NCBI GenBank assembly: GCA_009885515.1 | Contig: VFKO01000312.1 | Coordinates: 1 to 6,126 of the forward strand | DNA from: Rhodobiaceae bacterium | GTDB lineage: Bacteria > Pseudomonadota > Alphaproteobacteria > Micropepsales > Micropepsaceae | DNA length: 6,126 bases | Direction: 5' to 3' | In this document: positions 1 through 6,126 of the stretch, one piece after another | How positions within the stretch are numbered: the stretch's first letter is position 1 | Layout: each line of letters opens with the position of its first letter | Notes under the pieces: generated by a model | What the model was told of the DNA's origin: nothing | The model's database searches: none | The model's input: the letters and a program-made list of their open reading frames with translations, nothing else | Position numbers and translations under genes: made by a program

Positions 1-190
1 AAATCGTGATCCCGCGCGCCTTTTCTTCCGGCGCCTTGTCGATCTGATCATAGGCCGTGTACGAAGCCTGGCCCGTCTTGGCCAGGATCTTCGTGATCGC
101 AGCCGTCAGTGATGTCTTCCCGTGGTCAACGTGACCGATCGTTCCGATATTGCAGTGCGGCTTGTTCCGCTCAAATTTTGCTTTGCCCAT
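1..190 (-). CDS. tuf: Elongation factor Tu, N-terminal 63 residues (3' end outside window)
   Basis: EF-Tu is the cytoplasmic GTPase that brings aminoacyl-tRNA to the ribosomal A site as a ternary complex with GTP. The visible protein begins MGKAKFERNKPHCNIGTIGH and carries the P-loop GHVDHGKT at residues 19-26, followed by the YDQIDKAPEEKARGITI segment leading into switch I, with the conserved Thr at residue 62. The ATG at 188-190 is supported by the match to the usual EF-Tu N-terminus and by a GGAGAG seven bases upstream. The gene runs off the window after codon 63, so domains II and III and most of the G domain are not visible. It lies 38 bases after the fusA stop on the same strand, the usual last position of the str operon. 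Residue 2 is Gly where many EF-Tu proteins have Ala or Ser. Whether this is the only tuf copy cannot be told from here. Confidence 0.97.
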   Translation of the reverse strand, partial: MGKAKFERNKPHCNIGTIGHVDHGKTSLTAAITKILAKTGQASYTAYDQIDKAPEEKARGITI

Positions 191-197
191 GGTCTGT

Positions 198-203
198 CTC
201 TCC
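198..203 (-). promoter_or_regulatory. Ribosome binding site of tuf
   Basis: The minus strand reads GGAGAG here, a good Shine-Dalgarno match, seven bases before the tuf ATG. It sits inside the 38-base fusA-tuf gap. I saw no promoter or terminator in that gap, so tuf is probably translated from the fusA message. Confidence 0.8.
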
Positions 204-228
204 GGAAGCTTAGGGTCTTAAGGTTGCG

Positions 229-2307
229 TTAGGCGAATTTCGCGATCACTTCATCAGCAATCGCACGAGGCACATCTTCATAGTGATCGAATTCCATGGA
301 GTAGCTTGCGCGACCCTGGCTCATCGACCGCAAATTATTGACATAACCAAACATGTTGGCGAGCGGGACCATCGCGGTGATGACCTGCGCGTTGCCGCGC
401 TGATCCGTCCCCTGCACTTGTCCACGACGCGAGTTCAAGTCGCCGATCACGCCGCCCATAAAGTCGTCGGGCGTCACCACCTCGACCTTCATGATGGGCT
501 CTAGCAATTTCACCGCTTTGCGCTCCTTCAACTCACGGAACGCTGCACGGGCCGCGATTTCAAACGTCAAGACGTTCGAATCGACTTCGTGGAATGCACC
601 ATCAACCAGCGTCGCCTTGAAATCGATCAGCGGATACCCGGCAAGCACGCCATTATCGCGCGAAGCATTCAAGCCCTTCTCAACGCCCGGTACATATTCA
701 CGAGGAACCGAGCCGCCGACGACATCGTTCTCAAAAATGAACCCCGAACCTGCCGCAAGCGGCTCAAACTGAATTTTGACACGAGCGAACTGACCCGAAC
801 CACCCGTCTGCTTTTTATGCGTGTAGTCGATTTCCACGGCCTTGGTCAGCGTCTCGCGATAAGCAACCTGTGGCGCGCCGATATTGGCATCAACTTTGTA
901 GGTACGGCGAAGGATGTCGACTTTAATGTCGAGATGCAGTTCGCCCATGCCCCGCAAAATTGTCTGGCCCGACTCTTGATCGACCGAGACCCGGAAAGAC
1001 GGATCTTCCTGCGCCAGACGCGCCAACGCAACGCCAAGTTTTTCCTGGTCAGCCTTGGTCTTGGGTTCGATGGCCACTGAAATGACCGGCTCAGGAAATT
1101 CCATTTTCTCCAGAATGATCGGATGCTGCGGATCGCACAGCGTATCACCTGTCCGAGTCTCTTTGAGAGCGGCCAACGCTACGATGTCACCTGCCACTGC
1201 TTCCTTGACGTCTTCGCGGCTGTTCGCATGCATCAGCAACATGCGGCCAACACGCTCTTTACGGTCACGCGACGAGTTCAAAAGCGTTGTGCCACTTTCG
1301 AGCTTGCCCGAATAGATTCGGCAAAATGTGATCGAACCGACGAACGTGTCGTCCATAATCTTGAACGCCAGCAATGACAGCGGCGCGTTGTCATCAGCCT
1401 TGCGCTCGACAATCTCTTCAACTTTGCCAGGCTTGATGCCTTTGATCGGCGGCACGTCAAGCGGCGAAGGCAGAAAATCAACCACTGCATCAAGCAGCGT
1501 CTGAACACCCTTATTCTTGAATGCAGCGCCGCAGGTAACGGGCACGAAAACGAACCCGATCGCACCCTTGCGGATCAAGCGTTTCAACGTAGCCGAATCC
1601 GGCTCTTTTCCGTCGAGATAGGCTTGCATGACATCGTCGTCGAGTTCGACGGCCATTTCGACCATCTTGTGACGCCACTCGGCGGCCTTGGCCTTGAGCT
1701 CGCCTGGAATCTCAAGGACATCGTAGTTCGCGCCCAGCTTCTCGTCCGTCCAGACGATTGCCTTCATCTCAATGAGGTCGATGATGCCCTTAAAATCGGC
1801 TTCAGCACCGTACGGCAATTGGATCACGCAAGGCTTGCAGCCCAGACGGTCGATCATCATTTGCACGCAGCGATAAAAATCGGCGCCCGTGCGATCCATT
1901 TTGTTGACGAAGCAAATGCGCGGCACATGATATTTGTCCGCCTGACGCCAGACCGTTTCCGATTGCGGCTCAACCCCGGCAACCGAATCGAACACCGCAA
2001 CCGCGCCGTCAAGCACGCGCATCGAGCGTTCCACTTCGATGGTGAAATCGACATGACCGGGCGTGTCGATAATATTGACCCGGTAGTCCTTCCAATAGGC
2101 TGTGGTCGCCGCAGAGGTAATCGTAATGCCGCGTTCCTGCTCCTGCTCCATGAAATCCATGGTCGCCGCGCCGTCGTGCACTTCACCGATTTTATGGCTC
2201 TTGCCCGTATAATAGAGAATACGCTCCGTCGTCGTCGTTTTGCCGGCGTCGATATGCGCGGCAATGCCGATGTTGCGGTATTTCTCGAGTGGGGTCGTAC
2301 GCGCCAT
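229..2307 (-). CDS. fusA: Elongation factor G (EF-G), complete
   Basis: EF-G is the ribosomal translocase: it uses GTP to move tRNAs and mRNA by one codon and, with ribosome recycling factor, helps split post-termination ribosomes. The 692-residue length is normal for the family. The G domain shows G1 AHIDAGKTT at 17-25, switch I RGITI at 59-63, G3 DTPGH at 81-85 with the catalytic His85, G4 NKMD at 135-138, and a G5-like CGAAFKNKG near 259-267. Domain II starts near 305, domain III spans roughly 405-480, domain IV roughly 485-605 with the tip His573 in the HEVDS loop, and domain V follows to the C-terminus. The start is fixed by the typical MARTTPLEKYRNIGI beginning. Only a weak Shine-Dalgarno match (GGA, eight bases upstream, 2316-2318) precedes the ATG. 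The rpsG stop lies 27 bases upstream. No frameshift or missing key residue is visible. Stop codon TAA. Confidence 0.99.
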   Translation of the reverse strand: MARTTPLEKYRNIGIAAHIDAGKTTTTERILYYTGKSHKIGEVHDGAATMDFMEQEQERGITITSAATTAYWKDYRVNIIDTPGHVDFTIEVERSMRVLDGAVAVFDSVAGVEPQSETVWRQADKYHVPRICFVNKMDRTGADFYRCVQMMIDRLGCKPCVIQLPYGAEADFKGIIDLIEMKAIVWTDEKLGANYDVLEIPGELKAKAAEWRHKMVEMAVELDDDVMQAYLDGKEPDSATLKRLIRKGAIGFVFVPVTCGAAFKNKGVQTLLDAVVDFLPSPLDVPPIKGIKPGKVEEIVERKADDNAPLSLLAFKIMDDTFVGSITFCRIYSGKLESGTTLLNSSRDRKERVGRMLLMHANSREDVKEAVAGDIVALAALKETRTGDTLCDPQHPIILEKMEFPEPVISVAIEPKTKADQEKLGVALARLAQEDPSFRVSVDQESGQTILRGMGELHLDIKVDILRRTYKVDANIGAPQVAYRETLTKAVEIDYTHKKQTGGSGQFARVKIQFEPLAAGSGFIFENDVVGGSVPREYVPGVEKGLNASRDNGVLAGYPLIDFKATLVDGAFHEVDSNVLTFEIAARAAFRELKERKAVKLLEPIMKVEVVTPDDFMGGVIGDLNSRRGQVQGTDQRGNAQVITAMVPLANMFGYVNNLRSMSQGRASYSMEFDHYEDVPRAIADEVIAKFA

Positions 2308-2334
2308 AATATCTGTCCGAAACTCTTTTAGGCT

Positions 2335-2805
2335 TTACCAGCGATAATGCGAGAAGGCCCGGTTGGCCTCTGCCATCTTGTGTGTGTCTTCACGCTTCTT
2401 CACAGCCGTACCACGGTTGTTCGATGCATCAAGCAACTCTCCCGAGAGACGCTGCTCCATGGTTTGTTCGTTACGTCCACGCGAAGCATTGATGATCCAG
2501 CGAATGGCCAGGGCCTGACGACGCTCGGTGCGCACTTCGACCGGCACTTGATACGTTGCACCACCGACGCGGCGTGATCGTACTTCGATGGCCGGCGCAA
2601 CATTTTCAAGCGCGGCATGGAACAGCTTAAGCGGATCGGCTTTTGCGCGTTGCTCAATCGTCGCCAGAGCACCATAAACAATGTGCTCGGCCGAGGACTT
2701 CTTGCCGTCATACATCAGGCAGTTCATGAATTTCGCAATGATCAGATCACCGAATTTCGCATCGGGAAGAATTTCGCGCTTTTGTGGGCGGCGGCGGCGT
2801 GACAT
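2335..2805 (-). CDS. rpsG: 30S ribosomal protein S7 (uS7), complete
   Basis: S7 is a primary 16S rRNA binder that nucleates assembly of the 30S head and lies near the E site and mRNA exit. The protein has 156 residues, a standard bacterial length, starting MSRRRRPQKREILPD and ending MAEANRAFSHYRW as is typical for the family. The basic N-terminal arm (residues 2-10), the beta-hairpin with EVRSRRVGGATYQVPVEV at 74-91, and the RRQALAIRW and GTAVKKREDTHKMAEANRAF blocks are all present. The ATG is placed by the family N-terminus and by a strong AAGGAG eight to nine bases upstream. That ribosome binding site overlaps the rpsL TAA, leaving a 12-base gap, which favours coupled translation of S12 and S7. 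Stop codon TAA. Confidence 0.99.
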   Translation of the reverse strand: MSRRRRPQKREILPDAKFGDLIIAKFMNCLMYDGKKSSAEHIVYGALATIEQRAKADPLKLFHAALENVAPAIEVRSRRVGGATYQVPVEVRTERRQALAIRWIINASRGRNEQTMEQRLSGELLDASNNRGTAVKKREDTHKMAEANRAFSHYRW

Positions 2806-2813
2806 GGTGCGAT

Positions 2814-2819
2814 CTCCTT
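2814..2819 (-). promoter_or_regulatory. Ribosome binding site of rpsG overlapping the rpsL stop codon
   Basis: The minus strand reads AAGGAG here, and its first two bases are the last two bases of the rpsL TAA (2818-2820). The GGAG core is eight bases from the rpsG ATG. It is the strongest Shine-Dalgarno sequence in the window. Ribosomes finishing rpsL are therefore placed directly at the rpsG start site, a layout expected for translational coupling. Confidence 0.88.
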
Positions 2820-3189
2820 ATTTCGGCCGTTTGGCGCCATAGAGCGACCGCGACTGTTTGCGATCCTTGACGCCTTGCGTATCGAGCACACCCCGAAGAA
2901 TGTGGTAGCGAACGCCAGGCAAGTCTTTCACACGGCCACCACGAATGAGCACCACGGAGTGCTCCTGAAGATTGTGGCCTTCGCCGGGAATATAGCTGAT
3001 CACTTCCTGCTGGTTCGTCAGACGCACGCGCGCGACCTTGCGAAGTGCCGAGTTCGGCTTCTTTGGTGTCGTCGTATAAACGCGCGTACAAACGCCACGC
3101 TTTTGCGGCGAAGCCTGCAATGCAGGCGTTTTCGTGCGACGCGCTTTGGGGTTTCGCGGTTTGCGGATCAGTTGGTTGATCGTCGGCAT
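2818..3189 (-). CDS. rpsL: 30S ribosomal protein S12 (uS12), complete
   Basis: S12 sits at the decoding centre of the 30S subunit and helps control tRNA selection accuracy. The protein has 123 residues and shows the near-invariant blocks PQKRGVCTRVYTTTPKKPNS (28-47), GEGHNLQEHSVVLIRGGRVK (69-88) and DLPGVRYHILRGVLD (89-103). Lys43 and Lys88, positions at which substitutions cause streptomycin resistance in other bacteria, both carry the usual lysine. Asp89, the residue beta-methylthiolated in some bacteria, is also present. The start is firm: MPTINQLIRKPR is the family N-terminus and an in-frame TGA lies shortly upstream at 3202-3204. There is no good Shine-Dalgarno sequence: the nearest match, AGAAG at 3205-3209, is 15 bases from the ATG. 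This is the first gene of the str operon, behind the candidate promoter at 3408-3436. Stop codon TAA. Confidence 0.99.
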   Translation of the reverse strand: MPTINQLIRKPRNPKARRTKTPALQASPQKRGVCTRVYTTTPKKPNSALRKVARVRLTNQQEVISYIPGEGHNLQEHSVVLIRGGRVKDLPGVRYHILRGVLDTQGVKDRKQSRSLYGAKRPK

Positions 3190-3220
3190 GCTGTTAGCGT
3201 TTCACTTCTTCTCAATTCGC

Positions 3221-3284
3221 GCACGGCAAAAAACAACGCCTCAAAGCGCTCGCGAGGGGCCGTGCCCATCTCCCCGCAGCGCTT
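3221..3284 (-). promoter_or_regulatory. Crossing complementary segments in the rpsL leader (possible RNA switch or pseudoknot)
   Basis: Two perfect seven-base complementary pairs lie just upstream of rpsL. On the minus strand, GCACGGC (3259-3265) can pair with GCCGTGC (3221-3227). AAGCGCT (3278-3284) can pair with AGCGCTT (3244-3250). The two pairings cross, so they would form either a pseudoknot or two alternative folds. Inside the first helix a four-pair stem, CCTC (3254-3257) with GAGG (3239-3242), is also possible, and 3249-3256 reads CTCGCGAG, a perfect palindrome. The block ends 31 bases before the rpsL ATG. Seven-base matches in GC-rich DNA can occur by chance, so function is only inferred. 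Confidence 0.35.
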
Positions 3285-3301
3285 GGTTCTGATTTGCAGA
3301 G

Positions 3302-3325
3302 GACCGCCCGGAGGGCCGGTGGGTC
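3302..3325 (-). repeat. Small GC-rich hairpin in the rpsL leader
   Basis: The minus strand can fold as GACC (3322-3325) with GGTC (3302-3305), then two mismatches, then CCGG (3316-3319) with CCGG (3308-3311) around a CCCT tetraloop. It lacks a following T-run, so it is not a terminator. It may be a structural part of the leader or chance. Confidence 0.35.
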
Positions 3326-3407
3326 GTGCGTTCAAACCTGACTCATAGGACTTGCGCGGTGCGTTTAGGGTTAGTCTTCCCTACAGCCTGCCGTCGAATG
3401 AGCGCGC

Positions 3408-3436
3408 CTTGTACGCGCGCAATGATATTACGTCAA
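3408..3436 (-). promoter_or_regulatory. Candidate sigma-70-type promoter for the str operon
   Basis: On the minus strand, TTGACG (3431-3436) is separated by exactly 17 bases from TACAAG (3408-3413). The -35 box matches five of six positions of TTGACA and the -10 box four of six of TATAAT. The bases just after the -10 box are GCGCGC, a GC-rich discriminator of the kind seen at ppGpp-controlled ribosomal promoters. The predicted start is near 3400. The site lies between the rpoC stop and rpsL, where a str operon promoter would be expected. Identical GCGCGC blocks at 3402-3407 and 3415-3420 flank the -10 box symmetrically. Confidence 0.6.
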
Positions 3437-3492
3437 CCGGGATTCACTGAGTTTTTAGACCTGTCACCCACCTGAGACATTCAGGCACTCAA

Positions 3493-3523
3493 GTGAGGGC
3501 CGGGACACACGCCCGGCTCTCAC
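3493..3523 (-). terminator. Candidate rpoC transcription terminator hairpin
   Basis: Starting nine bases after the rpoC TAG, the minus strand reads GTGAG (3519-3523), A, GCCGGG (3512-3517), a seven-base loop, CCCGGC (3499-3504), C, CTCAC (3493-3497). This gives eleven pairs with one A-C mismatch at 3518/3498. Its place and strength fit an end for the rpoBC unit. Only two T follow the stem (3491-3492), so it lacks the U-tract of a textbook intrinsic terminator. It could instead be an RNA 3'-end stabiliser, and read-through into rpsL is possible. Confidence 0.5.
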
Positions 3524-3531
3524 CATTATCG

Positions 3532-6126
3532 CTATTCGGCCGCGTCTGAAGTCGGCGCATTGGCAGGCGGCAAGGCAACAACGGCTGCATTCGCTGCCTG
3601 TCTGGCATCAAGGATGGCCTTGTCGCGATCCGCTGCGATCTGCTTCATCCGCGTCATCATGCCACCCGTTCCAGCCGGTATCAGGCGTCCAACGATGACG
3701 TTCTCCTTCAAGCCATCCAGTGTATCAACCTTTCCGCTCACGGCGGCCTCGGTCAAAACGCGAGTCGTTTCCTGGAATGAAGCCGCCGAAATAAACGACC
3801 TTGTCTGCAACGAGGCCTTGGTGATGCCCAACAAAACAGGCTTTCCAACCGCTAACTTCAGTCCTTCAAGCTTCGCCTTGGCGTTGATTTCCTCGAACTC
3901 GATGAAATCAAGCTGCTCGCCCTGAACAAGCGTTGTTTCTCCGCCGTCCTCTATCTCCACCTTCTGGAGCATCTGACGAACGATGACCTCAATGTGCTTG
4001 TCGTTAATTTTCACGCCCTGCAGACGATAGACCTCTTGAATTTCGTTCACGAGGTAGGCCGCCAACGCCTCGACACCCTTGATGCGCAGAATGTCGTGCG
4101 GGGCGGGATTGCCGTCCATAATGAAATCGCCCTTCTCGACGAAGTCACCTTCCTGGACCGCAATGTGCTTGCCCTTGGGAATCAAATACTCAATCGGGTC
4201 ATGCTTGTCGTTCTTCGGCTTCAGCACCACGCGACGCTTGTTCTTGTAGTCTTTGCCGAACTCGATCCAGCCATCTGCCTCTGCGATAATGGCATGATCC
4301 TTCGGCTTACGCGCTTCGAACAATTCAGCCACCCGCGGCAGACCGCCGGTGATGTCGCGCGTCTTGGCACCTTCGGTCGAAATACGTGCAATGACGTCGC
4401 CTTCCCGGACTTCCGCTCCGTCGTCCATGGAAAGAATTGCGTCCACCGCCAGCAAGTACCGCGCCTCGGATTTGCCCGACACCTTGATGACCTCACCCTT
4501 CTTGTCGCGGATCGAAATCGCAGGCCGCAGATCGTTGCCACGTGCACTCGAACGCCAATCGAGAACGACCTTGCTGGAAATACCGGTAGACTCGTCGGTC
4601 ACTTCCTTCAAGCTCAACCCTTCGACCAGGTCTTCATATTTCACGAAGCCGGCACGTTCGGTCAAAATCGGAATAGTGTACGGATCCCATTCGATCAGAC
4701 GTTGTCCGCGCTTGACCTCTTGGCCCTCGTCAAATTTCAAATGCGCACCGAATGGCACTTTGAAACTGCCGCGTTCCTGACCGTTGTCATCGAGAATAAC
4801 AATCTGGCTGTTGCGGCCCATCACGCGGAACAAGCCGCTGGAGTCCTTCACCACATTGCGATTGACGATCTTGACCTTTCCGTCATGGCTGGCATCGACA
4901 AATGACTGCTCAGCCACCTGCGCCGCACCACCAATGTGAAACGTACGCATCGTCAGCTGCGTTCCAGGCTCTCCAATTGACTGTGCCGCAATAACGCCGA
5001 CCGCTTCACCCTGGTTGACCGGCGTACCGCGAGCCAGATCGCGTCCGTAACACTTCGCGCACACCCCCGACTTCAGATCGCAGGTGAGAACCGAACGGAT
5101 GCGCACTTTTGGAACCTGTGCTGATTCCAATAATTCGGCTTTGTCTTCGGTAATTTCCTCACCGCGTTTCACCAGCGTTTTGTTTGTCGCCGGATCTTTC
5201 ACGTCCTCGGCAGCTGTGCGGCCCAAAGTCCGTTCACTCAACGTCGCCACGACGTTACCGCCATCAAGAACGGCAGCAACTGTAATGCCCAACTTCGTCC
5301 CGCAATCATCCTGCGTAATGATGCAGTCTTGCGCCACGTCGACCAGACGCCGGGTCAAATAACCGGAGTTCGCAGTCTTTAACGCGGTATCGGCCAGACC
5401 CTTGCGCGCACCATGGGTTGAGTTGAAATACTCAAGAACCGTCAACCCCTCTTTAAAGTTCGAGATGATTGGCGTTTCAATGATCTCACCCGAGGGCTTT
5501 GTCATCAAGCCGCGCATACCGGCAAGCTGCTTCATCTGCGTCGGCGACCCACGAGCGCCGGAATGCGACATCATGTAGATCGAATTGACCTCTTTGACGC
5601 GCTTGGTCACGGGATCAAGCTGCACCGCGGAAATCTCACGCATCATTTCTTCAGCGACCCGGTCCGTACACTTCGACCAGGCATCAACAACCTTGTTGTA
5701 TTTCTCGCCTTCAGTAATGAAGCCGTCTTGATACTGCTTCTCGTAGTCCTTCATTTGCTTGCGGGTTTCTTCAACCATCCGCTCCTTGGTGCGCGGCACG
5801 ACCATGTCGTCCTTGCCGAACGAGATGCCAGCCTTGTAGGCCTCACGAAACCCTAACGCCATAATGGCGTCAGCAAACAGCACAGTCTCTTTCTGCCCGC
5901 AGTGGCGATAGACCAAGTCGATCAACGCACTGACTTCCGCCTTGCGCATTACGCGATTGACCATCGAATAAGGCACGTTTGGATTACGCGGCAGCAACTC
6001 GGCGATCATCAAGCGGCCCGGCGTCGTGTCAACGCGGACCGTGACCGGTTTGTTATTGGCATCGACGGTTTTGTAGCGCGCCTTGATCTTCGAATGCAGC
6101 GTCAGCACACCCTGTGCCAGCGCGTG
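3532..6126 (-). CDS. rpoC: RNA polymerase beta-prime subunit, C-terminal 864 residues (5' end outside window)
   Basis: Beta-prime forms, with beta, the catalytic cleft of RNA polymerase. The open reading frame continues past the window edge; its first visible codons read HALAQGVLTLHSKIKARY. Counting the His at 6124-6126 as residue 1, the bridge helix lies near 230-265 (THGARKGLADTALKTANSGY). The C-terminal zinc site has Cys275, Cys349, Cys356 and Cys359, spaced exactly as E. coli C814, C888, C895 and C898. The trigger loop follows (EPGTQLTMRTFHIGG) with Met393 and His397, equal to E. coli M932 and H936. A lineage-type SI3 insertion of about 185 residues occupies roughly 404-590. The block VNEIQEVYRLQGVKINDKHI and the ESFISAAS-like segment TRSFISAASFQETTRVLTEA are intact. 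Alignment to E. coli implies about 540 N-terminal residues, including the NADFDGD active-site loop, are missing because of the window edge only. The tail is rich in Ala and Pro. Stop codon TAG. Confidence 0.99.
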   Translation of the reverse strand, partial: HALAQGVLTLHSKIKARYKTVDANNKPVTVRVDTTPGRLMIAELLPRNPNVPYSMVNRVMRKAEVSALIDLVYRHCGQKETVLFADAIMALGFREAYKAGISFGKDDMVVPRTKERMVEETRKQMKDYEKQYQDGFITEGEKYNKVVDAWSKCTDRVAEEMMREISAVQLDPVTKRVKEVNSIYMMSHSGARGSPTQMKQLAGMRGLMTKPSGEIIETPIISNFKEGLTVLEYFNSTHGARKGLADTALKTANSGYLTRRLVDVAQDCIITQDDCGTKLGITVAAVLDGGNVVATLSERTLGRTAAEDVKDPATNKTLVKRGEEITEDKAELLESAQVPKVRIRSVLTCDLKSGVCAKCYGRDLARGTPVNQGEAVGVIAAQSIGEPGTQLTMRTFHIGGAAQVAEQSFVDASHDGKVKIVNRNVVKDSSGLFRVMGRNSQIVILDDNGQERGSFKVPFGAHLKFDEGQEVKRGQRLIEWDPYTIPILTERAGFVKYEDLVEGLSLKEVTDESTGISSKVVLDWRSSARGNDLRPAISIRDKKGEVIKVSGKSEARYLLAVDAILSMDDGAEVREGDVIARISTEGAKTRDITGGLPRVAELFEARKPKDHAIIAEADGWIEFGKDYKNKRRVVLKPKNDKHDPIEYLIPKGKHIAVQEGDFVEKGDFIMDGNPAPHDILRIKGVEALAAYLVNEIQEVYRLQGVKINDKHIEVIVRQMLQKVEIEDGGETTLVQGEQLDFIEFEEINAKAKLEGLKLAVGKPVLLGITKASLQTRSFISAASFQETTRVLTEAAVSGKVDTLDGLKENVIVGRLIPAGTGGMMTRMKQIAADRDKAILDARQAANAAVVALPPANAPTSDAAE

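Larger units (their letters stand above)
3190..3400 (-). promoter_or_regulatory. Predicted 5' leader of the str operon mRNA
   Basis: If transcription starts about seven bases past the -10 box at 3408-3413, the mRNA has a leader of about 210 bases before rpsL. No gene is supported in it. It contains several self-complementary segments, listed separately, and a run of six T at 3228-3233 (minus-strand sense). The extent is inferred from the promoter call; the exact start site is not shown by the sequence. No riboswitch or known ribosomal-protein leader class was recognised. Confidence 0.5.

Noticed and set aside
1624..2331. 235-codon open frame on the plus strand opposite the fusA G domain
   Set aside because: Antisense to conserved fusA codons, with a His- and Arg-rich composition typical of shadow frames. 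No independent support.
3228..3258. Intrinsic attenuator in the leader (T6 run at 3228-3233 after the CCTC/GAGG stem)
   Set aside because: The stem has only four pairs and five bases separate it from the T-run, too weak for a convincing terminator.
3168..3269. 33-codon minus-strand upstream frame (ATG at 3267-3269) overlapping the rpsL start in another frame
   Set aside because: The GGGGAG before its ATG directly abuts it with no spacing, and the peptide has no recognisable pattern. It could be looked at in ribosome profiling, but the sequence alone does not support a gene.
3332..3346. Four-codon minus-strand frame (MSQV) in the leader
   Set aside because: No Shine-Dalgarno sequence and no run of regulatory codons, so no case for a leader-peptide attenuator.
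2875..3348. 157-codon plus-strand open frame across rpsL and the leader
   Set aside because: Mostly antisense to rpsL; the remainder crosses the leader with no recognisable protein features or start signals.
3471..3485. Five-base inverted repeat CCTGA/TCAGG near the rpoC end
   Set aside because: Short arms with a five-base loop and no supporting context; easily due to chance.
3994..4905. 303-codon open frame on the plus strand opposite rpoC
   Set aside because: It lies wholly antisense to well-conserved rpoC sequence, its translation resembles no family I recognise, and no ribosome binding site or promoter was noticed. It is a reading-frame shadow.
6106..6108. GTG as a possible rpoC start
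   Set aside because: The frame stays open upstream to the window edge with beta-prime-like residues, and about 540 N-terminal residues would be missing. The true start is outside the window.

Overview
This window is a housekeeping segment of an alphaproteobacterial chromosome. All genes lie on the minus strand, so transcription runs from high to low coordinates: rpoC (3' part), rpsL, rpsG, fusA, tuf (5' end). This is the conserved arrangement in which the rpoBC unit is followed by the str operon. The S12, S7 and beta-prime sequences read as alphaproteobacterial; I cannot place the organism below class level from this window.

Layout. 3532-6126 holds the last 864 codons of rpoC, cut by the window edge. 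3190-3531 is the only sizeable gap (342 bases). In transcription order it holds an imperfect GC-rich hairpin just after the rpoC stop (candidate terminator), a good candidate sigma-70-type promoter (TTGACG, 17 bases, TACAAG) at 3408-3436, and an approximately 210-base leader with several complementary segments ahead of rpsL. Then follow rpsL (2818-3189), rpsG (2335-2805), fusA (229-2307) and the first 63 codons of tuf (1-190). The gaps between these genes are 12, 27 and 38 bases, with no hairpin noticed in them, which fits one polycistronic mRNA.

How the genes work together. rpoC encodes the catalytic beta-prime subunit of RNA polymerase. rpsL and rpsG encode 30S proteins S12 (decoding centre) and S7 (head, assembly and mRNA exit). 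fusA encodes EF-G, the translocase, and tuf encodes EF-Tu, which delivers aminoacyl-tRNA. Co-transcription would link ribosome and elongation-factor output to growth rate.

I found no mobile element, CRISPR array, tRNA or rRNA, and no sign of an undescribed accessory system. The protein genes look intact and ordinary. What deserves a second look is the non-coding rpoC-rpsL region: crossing helices in the leader, a GC-rich discriminator at the promoter, and no good Shine-Dalgarno sequence for rpsL.
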